This document shows positions 1 through 4,353 of a stretch of DNA of 6,174 nucleotides, piece by piece (within the stretch, counting starts at the first letter, position 1; every line of letters starts with the position of its first letter). Below the pieces are notes generated by a model, which worked only from the letters and a program-made list of their open reading frames with translations, had not been told where the DNA came from and did not search any database. Location of the stretch: positions 1 to 6,174 of the forward strand of contig JBQGCL010000003.1 in assembly GCA_052038485.1 (NCBI GenBank), written 5' to 3'. A program made the position numbers and the translations under genes. This stretch comes from JACVRW01 sp052038485. GTDB lineage: Bacteria; Actinomycetota; Thermoleophilia; Solirubrobacterales; Thermoleophilaceae.

Positions 1-985
1 GCACCCTGGCGTGGTCTTCATGGTGCGCAGCCACGCCGACCTCCTGCGCAGTTTCGCTCCAATCGCGGCCGCGGTGATGGCGTTCCTGCTGGTGTTCGGT
101 TTGGGGGGAGGGTGGCTGCTCGCCGGCCGGATGCTCGCCCCACTGACTCGCATCACCGACGCCACACGCACGGCCGCGACCGGCTCGCTCTCCCACCGAA
201 TCCGGCTGGAGGGCCGCAGCGATGAGTTCCGCGAGCTCGCCGACTCCTTCGACACCATGCTCGCGCGGCTCGAGGCGCACGTCGCCGAACAGCAGCGATT
301 CGCAGCCAACGCCTCCCACGAGCTGCGCACCCCGCTGGCGATCACCCAGACCCTCCTCGACGTCGCCCGCAACGATCCGAACGGCCACAACGGCGAGCTC
401 GTCGACCGCCTCCACGCTGTCAACACCCGAGCGATCGACCTCACCGAAGCGTTGCTCCTGCTCAGCCGCGCCGACCAACGGTCCTTCACCCGAGAACACG
501 CCGACCTGTCCCTGATCGCGGAAGAAGCCACCGAGACGCTCCTCCCCTTCGCAGAAACGCACGGCGTCACCATCGAGACCTCCGGCGACGCGACCCCCAC
601 CGTCGGCTCGCCCGCGCTGCTGCTTCAGATGGCTACGAACCTCGTGCACAACGCGATCGTCCACAACCTGCCTGAACAGGGCACCGTGTGGGTCACGACC
701 ACCGCTGGTCCCAAGAACGCGGTGCTCACCGTGGAGAACACCGGCGAGCAGCTCACCCCACAGCTGGTCTCCACGCTCGGCGAGCCGTTTCAGCGCGGCA
801 GCAAACGCATACGCACCGACCACGCAGGCGTCGGCCTCGGCCTGGCAATCGTCGAGAGCATCACCAAAGCACACGACGGCACCATGACCGTGACCCCTCG
901 GACCACCGGCGGGCTCTGCGTCACGGTGCAACTCCCACCGGCGACGAAGTCACCCTATCGGGGCGACCCATTCAACCCCTACTAG
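1..985 (+). CDS. Sensor histidine kinase, VanS-like (5' partial)
   Basis: This is an inner-membrane two-component sensor kinase that autophosphorylates on His and passes the phosphate to a response regulator. The frame is open to the left edge, so the GTG at 11 is probably internal. Only one membrane span is visible (residues ~14-38, counted from GTG 11). The family normally has an earlier span plus an extracytoplasmic loop, so those are probably off-window. After the span come a HAMP linker (~36-90), a HisKA domain with the H-box ASHELRTPLA (phospho-acceptor His103), and a HATPase_c domain. The latter has an N-box NLVHNA (Asn210, Asn214), a G1-like VENTG (241-245) and a G2 GVGLGLAI (273-280). 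The usual Asp of the G1 box is Asn; I recall this as normal in VanS-like kinases. No response regulator lies downstream, so a partner would be upstream. The stimulus is unknown. The domain call is firm; the subfamily is from memory. Confidence 0.93.
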   Translation, partial: HPGVVFMVRSHADLLRSFAPIAAAVMAFLLVFGLGGGWLLAGRMLAPLTRITDATRTAATGSLSHRIRLEGRSDEFRELADSFDTMLARLEAHVAEQQRFAANASHELRTPLAITQTLLDVARNDPNGHNGELVDRLHAVNTRAIDLTEALLLLSRADQRSFTREHADLSLIAEEATETLLPFAETHGVTIETSGDATPTVGSPALLLQMATNLVHNAIVHNLPEQGTVWVTTTAGPKNAVLTVENTGEQLTPQLVSTLGEPFQRGSKRIRTDHAGVGLGLAIVESITKAHDGTMTVTPRTTGGLCVTVQLPPATKSPYRGDPFNPY

Positions 986-1002
986 CCAGGCAGAATGCGG
1001 GC

Positions 1003-1024
1003 GATTCCTACGAAGAATCCTACG
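1003..1024. repeat. Short 12-bp-period direct repeat with overlapping inverted repeat
   Basis: TCCTACG occurs at 1006-1012 and again at 1018-1024, exactly 12 bp apart. Overlapping this, GATTC (1003-1007) and GAATC (1015-1019) form a 5-bp inverted repeat around a 7-base loop. It lies 20-40 bp after the kinase stop codon. It could be a small operator, part of a weak RNA hairpin, or chance; there is no T-run to make it a terminator. Confidence 0.25.
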
Positions 1025-1101
1025 TATCCGTGGCCCCGATCCCGCCCTAGTGACAGCAGTGTTCGCGGAGCCCCCCTGGGGCGGGGTATACGGCTTCCTG
1101 T

Positions 1102-1329
1102 GTGGTCCCGGATTACTGCGAGCCATCTGTCGCACGGTCTCGCTACCGCCGGCCGGTGTCTGGTGCCCGTCGTGCTCGGCATCGGTTCTCCGGTCTCAAT
1201 CTCGACGAGGTCAGCGTCAACTGGACCATCGGGACCTGGCAGACGCCGCTGATCGTCGTCATCGCGGTTTCGATTCCGGTCGGCGCGAGCATCGGCTTCT
1301 CGATTGGACGCCGCCGCAAGCTCGCATAG
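1102..1329 (+). pseudogene. LapA-domain-like small membrane protein, probably frameshifted remnant
   Basis: The last 47 codons (1186-1326) look like the second half of a LapA/DUF1049-type protein. They encode LNLDEVSVNW, a T-[IV]-G-T linker, a hydrophobic span starting PLIVVIAV, then a GRRRK stop-transfer end. LapA proteins normally have an earlier hydrophobic span just before the 'N-x-D-x-V' part. In this frame that stretch is Arg-rich and polar, but in the frame used at 1103-1183 it reads CLVPVVLGI. Joining the two near 1184-1186, as if one base had been lost, gives a plausible two-span protein. Third-position GC agrees: 40 of 47 codons after the join but only 17 of 28 before it in the open frame, against 18 of the last 23 in the other frame. 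A functional 75-aa single-span protein from GTG 1102, or from GTG 1156, cannot be excluded. The family call is from memory. Confidence 0.42.
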
Positions 1330-1433
1330 CTAGGCGCGATCGATGGGACGGCGACTGAGGCTCCCCTACGGGGCGGCGAGGCCGCCACGCACTCGTGCGC
1401 GCCTGCCGGACGCCGCATACGATGGGACAAGAC

Positions 1434-2486
1434 ATGAAGCAGGAGATCCGCTTCTGCGCCGCGCCCGATGGCGCGCGACTCGCATATGCCACACACGGAT
1501 CAGGCCCTCCGCTCGTGAAAGCGGGCAACTGGCTGACGCACCTCGAGTACGACTGGGAGAGTCCGATCTGGCGCCATTGGCTGCGCGATCTCGGCGCGAC
1601 CAACACCATGATCCGCTACGACGATCGGGGCTGCGGGCTGTCAGATCGCGAGCTGACCGAAGCGCCGACGCTCGAGACCTTCGTCGGCGATCTCGAAACG
1701 GTCGTCGATGCGGCCGCCCCCGAGCGTTTCGCGCTGCTGTCGATCTCCGGCGGGGGGACCGTGGCGCTTGCCTACGCATCGCGGCACCCGGAGCGGGTCA
1801 GCAAGCTCGTGATGTATGGCGGCTATACGCGGGGCCGCTATCGCCGGGACGAGCTACAGCGGGAGCAGTCCGAGGCGTTGATCGCGCTGATGCGGGTCGG
1901 CTGGGGCGAGAACGTCCCCGCGCTCCGTCGGCTGTTCACGTCGATGTGGGCGCCCGGGGCCGGCGAGGAGCAGCTGGGGTGGTGGGATGAGCTCCAGCGC
2001 GAGACCACGACGGGCGACAACGCGGCCAAGCTGTGGACGGGGCGCGCGCAGATCGACGCGACCGATCTCGCTCGTGAGGTCACGACGCCAACGCTCGTGC
2101 TGCACGCGCGCAACGACGGCAGCGTGCCGTTCGAGGAAGGCCGGCGGCTCGCCTCCCTGATCCCGAACGCGCGGCTCGTCGCGCTCGAGAGCGCGAACCA
2201 CATCCTCCAAGAGGGCGAGCCGGCGTGGGCCGAGTTCCTCGCGCAGGTGCGGGGGTTCCTCGACGTAGACCAGACGCCGCAGCCGGTCGACACGGGCGGC
2301 CTCAGTGAGCGCGAACGGCAGGTGCTTGAGCTTGTCGTGGAGGGGCTTAGCAACGAGGAGATCGCCGAGCGTCTCGTGCTCAGCGTCCGCACCGTGGAGC
2401 GACACCTGTCGAACATCTACGTAAAGCTGCGGGTGTCCGGCAAGGCTGCCCGCGCCGCCGCGGCCGCCCGCTTCTCGCGTACGTGA
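1434..2486 (+). CDS. Alpha/beta-hydrolase fused to LuxR-type HTH regulator
   Basis: This is a 350-aa cytoplasmic one-component regulator with an enzyme-like sensor half. I chose ATG 1434 because the protein then begins MKQEIRFCAAPDG, the usual start of the family. ATG 1422 and GTG 1395 are also in frame but add residues the family lacks. Residues ~1-277 form an alpha/beta-hydrolase fold, with RYDDRGCGLSD (61-71) after strand beta-4. The nucleophile elbow is SISGGG (Ser105; the first Gly of GxSxG is Ser). The acid is in ARNDGSVPF (Asp228) and the His in SANHIL (His256), so the triad looks complete. Residues ~290-345 are a GerE/LuxR HTH starting LSERERQVLELV, with the recognition region SVRTVERHLSNIYVKL. 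There is no receiver domain. The ligand or substrate is unknown. A 16-bp palindrome begins 5 bp after the stop codon, followed by a transporter operon that is a natural target. A weak TACGAT (1418-1423) precedes the gene. Confidence 0.93.
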   Translation: MKQEIRFCAAPDGARLAYATHGSGPPLVKAGNWLTHLEYDWESPIWRHWLRDLGATNTMIRYDDRGCGLSDRELTEAPTLETFVGDLETVVDAAAPERFALLSISGGGTVALAYASRHPERVSKLVMYGGYTRGRYRRDELQREQSEALIALMRVGWGENVPALRRLFTSMWAPGAGEEQLGWWDELQRETTTGDNAAKLWTGRAQIDATDLAREVTTPTLVLHARNDGSVPFEEGRRLASLIPNARLVALESANHILQEGEPAWAEFLAQVRGFLDVDQTPQPVDTGGLSERERQVLELVVEGLSNEEIAERLVLSVRTVERHLSNIYVKLRVSGKAARAAAAARFSRT

Positions 2487-2491
2487 ACGCC

Positions 2492-2523
2492 GCCACCACG
2501 TGGTGGCCAAGTTGGGTGGTGGC
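2492..2523. promoter_or_regulatory. Operator-like palindrome plus third half-site
   Basis: GCCACCAC (2492-2499) abuts its exact reverse complement GTGGTGGC (2500-2507), making a perfect 16-bp palindrome with no loop. A second direct copy, GTGGTGGC, lies at 2516-2523, exactly 16 bp after the first. It sits between the LuxR-fusion stop codon and the start of the small-protein/MFS operon, centred about 63 bp upstream of ATG 2563. The lack of a loop and T-run argues against a terminator. The position and symmetry suit a dimeric DNA-binding protein, and the adjacent LuxR-type protein is the obvious candidate. That assignment is inference. Confidence 0.5.
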
Positions 2524-2550
2524 ACCGATGTCCGAACGTCGGGGCGGACC

Positions 2551-2556
2551 TACCTT
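2551..2556 (+). promoter_or_regulatory. Candidate -10 element for the small-protein/MFS operon
   Basis: TACCTT fits the TANNNT pattern of actinobacterial -10 boxes. A start of transcription about 7 bp downstream would fall on ATG 2563, giving a leaderless message. That agrees with the absence of a Shine-Dalgarno sequence at normal distance. No good -35 is seen at 16-18 bp spacing, which would fit an activator-dependent promoter using the palindrome upstream. Confidence 0.3.
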
Positions 2557-2562
2557 CGGTAC

Positions 2563-2814
2563 ATGCTCATCACGGACGCTCGCAGAATCGACTCGACCTC
2601 TGGGTCCCGACACGTGGTCGCCGTCGACGGAGTCGCGGCGCTCGACAGCTCGAAGCGGCCGGGTGGGCACGCGCTCGTCGGCAGGCTGAACGGACACATC
2701 GTCGCGGTGATCACGATCCGCGACGGCCTTGTAGTCGCTGACCCCTTCCGCGCGACAACGGCGGTTGTCGACCTGCTGAAGAGGCGTCGCGGAGCGATCC
2801 TGGCGCAGGCATGA
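2563..2814 (+). CDS. Small protein of unknown function with a VADPF core
   Basis: This is an 83-aa soluble protein with no signal peptide or membrane span. The C-terminal half reads ALVGRLNGHIVAVITIRDG, then LVVADPFRAT (57-66), an amphipathic helix (TAVVDLLKRRR) and a short tail. From memory, small proteins with the order 'ALDS - G-LV-x-x-x-G-x-x-VA - DG-x-x-VADPFR - LL-x-x-R' are common in Thermoleophilia and have no assigned function; the ALDS element is present at 26-29. I chose ATG 2563 because upstream residues from GTG 2500 are unconserved-looking and that GTG lies inside the palindrome. No Shine-Dalgarno is seen at normal spacing, so translation may be leaderless. The stop codon overlaps the ribosome-binding site of the MFS gene, so the two are probably co-expressed. 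A role in regulating or assisting the transporter is a guess from context. Confidence 0.68.
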   Translation: MLITDARRIDSTSGSRHVVAVDGVAALDSSKRPGGHALVGRLNGHIVAVITIRDGLVVADPFRATTAVVDLLKRRRGAILAQA

Positions 2815-2819
2815 GGTGA
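2813..2819 (+). promoter_or_regulatory. Ribosome-binding site fixing the MFS start
   Basis: GAGGTGA is a near-perfect Shine-Dalgarno and ends 5 bases before ATG 2825. It overlaps the upstream TGA stop (2812-2814) and contains the GTG at 2816. That GTG is therefore part of the ribosome-binding site rather than the start codon. Ribosomes finishing the small protein stop on this site, which suggests translational coupling. Confidence 0.7.
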
Positions 2820-2824
2820 CGGTT

Positions 2825-4096
2825 ATGACGGCCTCCCTCAACCAAGTTCTCACTCGGCGGCCCACCGACCTGCGGGGACGCGCGGCTCGCCGACGCACGT
2901 CGCGCAACGGCTCGGGTTCGCGCGTCTCGGCGGGCTACGTCGCCTTCATCTGCCTCTTCGCCGCCCAGGCAGGTCTGCTGACTCTGAGTCCGATCCTGCC
3001 GGACGTGGCCACTGACTTCGGTGTCTCGACGGCCGCGGCCGGACAGCTGCGGACGCTCGTTGGCCTCGTGGGGGGCGTCGCGGCGCTCGGGGTAGTGCTC
3101 GTCGGGAGGCGAGTCGGACTGCGCCAGCTGCTCCTCGCCGGCAACGGGTTGCTTGTGCTCGGCTCGATCGCCAGCGCGGCGGCGCCGAGCATGATTGCCC
3201 TGGCCATCGCCCAGGTCGCGGTCGGCGCCGCCACCGGGCTCCTGATCGCGGGTGGGCTCGCCGCAGCAGCCACATGGGCGGCGCCCGAGCGCCGCGCCGC
3301 GACCCTGGCCTCGGCGTCGCTCGGCCAGCCGGCCTCCTGGGTTACGGGCATGCCCCTGATCGGACTAACCGCAGATCTCGGCTGGCGTTGCGCCTGGCTC
3401 GGCGTTCCCCTGACGGCCGGGCTGGCCGGGCTCGTGGCGGTCAGCTCCACGCCTCGCGAGCGGCACGCCTATGCGCCGGTGCCAGCCGCCTACTCGCTCC
3501 GCTGGGACGCGAAGCTGGCCGGCTGGATCGCGGGTGAGCTGCTCAGCTACGCGGCGTGGGCCGGGACGCTCGTCTACGCGGGCGCCCTCCTGATCGAGTC
3601 ATACAACGTGACTCCGGGAACGGTAGGACTGATCCTCGGCGCGGCCGCGATCGCCGCCTTCCCCGGCAACTTCCTTGCCCGCCGGTGGCTGGCACGGTAC
3701 ACGCGCGAACTCCTGGTCGTGCTCGGACTCGGCGCCGCGGGAATCACCGTGACCTTCGGCGCCGTCAGGCCCGGGCTCGCCGTCAGCGCGACGATCTTCG
3801 CCCTCCTGGTGCTCGTGGCGTGCACGCGCACCGTCGCCGGCAGTACTTTCGCGCTCTACGTGACACCCGAGCGGAGGCTCGCGGTGATGGGCGTGAGAGC
3901 ATCCACGGGTCAGCTCGGCTACCTGCTTGGGGCGGGCACCGGCGGAGCGGCGCTCGCGGCCGGCGGGTATCCCGTGCTTTGCATGACGCTCGCGGGACTG
4001 TTCACGCTGGGAGCTGCACCGCACCTGCTGGCGCTGCTGGCCGAGCTCCCCGGACTGCGGTCGCCTCGGGTGCGACTCGAGGCGGGCGGCGCGTAA
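2825..4096 (+). CDS. MFS transporter, 12 TM, DHA1-like
   Basis: This is a 423-aa inner-membrane secondary transporter of the major facilitator superfamily, probably a proton-driven exporter. The start is ATG 2825, set by the GAGGTGA ribosome-binding site; a GTG 9 bases earlier lies within that site. A basic N-terminal tail of ~33 residues (several RRR/RGRAAR clusters) is cytoplasmic. TM1 is followed by SPILPDVATDFGVSTAAAGQ (about 55-74), the classic MFS loop between TM1 and TM2. A motif-A-like GRRVGLRQLL links TM2 and TM3. A repeated arrangement in the second half (PERRLAVMGVRASTGQLGYL) mirrors APERRAATLASASLGQPASW in the first, as expected for two six-helix halves. A central cytoplasmic stretch of ~25 residues (RERHAYAPVPA) separates them. 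The length is normal and nothing is missing. The fold is secure; the substrate and the DHA1 subfamily are not. The next gene on this strand lies beyond a tRNA on the opposite strand. Confidence 0.92.
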   Translation: MTASLNQVLTRRPTDLRGRAARRRTSRNGSGSRVSAGYVAFICLFAAQAGLLTLSPILPDVATDFGVSTAAAGQLRTLVGLVGGVAALGVVLVGRRVGLRQLLLAGNGLLVLGSIASAAAPSMIALAIAQVAVGAATGLLIAGGLAAAATWAAPERRAATLASASLGQPASWVTGMPLIGLTADLGWRCAWLGVPLTAGLAGLVAVSSTPRERHAYAPVPAAYSLRWDAKLAGWIAGELLSYAAWAGTLVYAGALLIESYNVTPGTVGLILGAAAIAAFPGNFLARRWLARYTRELLVVLGLGAAGITVTFGAVRPGLAVSATIFALLVLVACTRTVAGSTFALYVTPERRLAVMGVRASTGQLGYLLGAGTGGAALAAGGYPVLCMTLAGLFTLGAAPHLLALLAELPGLRSPRVRLEAGGA

Positions 4097-4184
4097 TCCG
4101 GCCTGCCGCGGACCACGACGCCTGGGAAGGGCTACGGATTGGACGCGCTGATTGCTCGCACGTCGCCAGCGCGCCCGCGGCCGT

Positions 4185-4218
4185 TTCGCGAGCTTCGCGC
4201 TCGTTCGCACTTCTTCGC
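4185..4218. repeat. Four TTCGC units at 9-10 bp spacing
   Basis: TTCGC starts at 4185, 4194, 4204 and 4214, a spacing close to one DNA helical turn. The first and last are part of TCGCGA palindromes (4186-4191, 4215-4220). Within the array, CGAGC (4189-4193) and GCTCG (4199-4203) could form a 5-bp stem with loop TTCGC. It lies immediately 3' of tRNA-Pro on the tRNA's own strand, where it reads as four GCGAA units. It could influence tRNA trailer processing or termination, or be simple-sequence drift; no T-run follows. Confidence 0.3.
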
Positions 4219-4220
4219 GA

Positions 4221-4294
4221 TCGGGGCGACTGGATTTGAACCAGCGACCTTTCGGCCCCCAGCCGAATGCGCTACCAGACTGCGCCACGCCCCG
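4221..4294 (-). tRNA. tRNA-Pro(GGG)
   Basis: Read on the minus strand, this 74-nt gene folds into a full cloverleaf. The acceptor stem CGGGGCG pairs perfectly with CGCCCCG, with discriminator A (complement of 4221). The D-stem GCGC/GCGC encloses AGTCTGGTA. The anticodon stem TTCGG/CCGAA carries the loop CTGGGGG, so the anticodon is GGG and reads Pro CCC/CCU. The T-arm has loop TTCAAAT on GCTGG/CCAGT, with one G-U pair. CCA is not encoded; the next three bases read TCG. It is transcribed toward the MFS gene (convergent) and away from the downstream membrane-protein gene, from which it is separated by 59 bp. Confidence 0.97.
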
Positions 4295-4305
4295 GGAGAC
4301 CCCGC

Positions 4306-4334
4306 ACGATACGCGATTAGCGTCACGGCGTCCG
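4306..4334 (-). promoter_or_regulatory. Weak candidate promoter for tRNA-Pro
   Basis: On the minus strand, TATCGT (4306-4311) fits TANNNT and would start transcription a few bases before the tRNA 5' end at 4294. Seventeen bases upstream, CGGACG (4329-4334) keeps only the GAC core of TTGAC. TAATCG (4314-4319) is an alternative -10. It lies in the 59-bp gap shared with the divergent gene starting at 4354. Confidence 0.22.
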
Positions 4335-4353
4335 GGGAAATCGAATCACCAGT

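Larger units (their letters stand above)
986..1433. other. Gap without an intact gene: repeat, gene remnant, leader of the next gene
   Basis: This 448-bp stretch separates the kinase from the hydrolase-LuxR gene. It contains a 12-bp-period repeat near 1006-1024 and a probable frameshifted LapA-like gene at about 1102-1329, both listed separately. The last ~100 bp are the leader of the next gene. Short GC-only hairpins occur at 1070-1082 (GCCCC-CCT-GGGGC) and 1372-1386 (GGCGGC-GAG-GCCGCC), but neither has a T-run, and such stems arise readily at this base composition. I see no RNA gene or insertion sequence. Confidence 0.5.

Noticed and set aside
1070..1082. GC-only hairpin as a terminator for the kinase gene
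   Set aside because: A 5-bp stem with no T-run is expected by chance at this GC content; the same applies to the stem at 1372-1386.
1395..1433. GTG 1395 or ATG 1422 as start of the hydrolase-LuxR gene
   Set aside because: The family N-terminus begins at MKQEIRF (ATG 1434); the upstream residues show no family similarity.
2492..2507. Palindrome read as a transcription terminator
   Set aside because: There is no loop between the arms and no T-run follows.
1854..2525. Minus-strand frames opposite the hydrolase-LuxR gene
   Set aside because: They are antisense shadows of a well-supported gene, with no recognisable motifs.
2500..2562. GTG 2500 as start of the small-protein gene
   Set aside because: It lies inside the palindrome, has no ribosome-binding site, and adds residues that look unlike the protein core.
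2816..2824. GTG 2816 as start of the MFS gene
   Set aside because: It is part of the GAGGTGA Shine-Dalgarno that serves ATG 2825.
3599..4288. Long minus-strand frame running through the tRNA-Pro gene
   Set aside because: Its N-terminus is translated tRNA and the rest is antisense to the MFS gene; low-complexity Arg/Glu composition with no domain.
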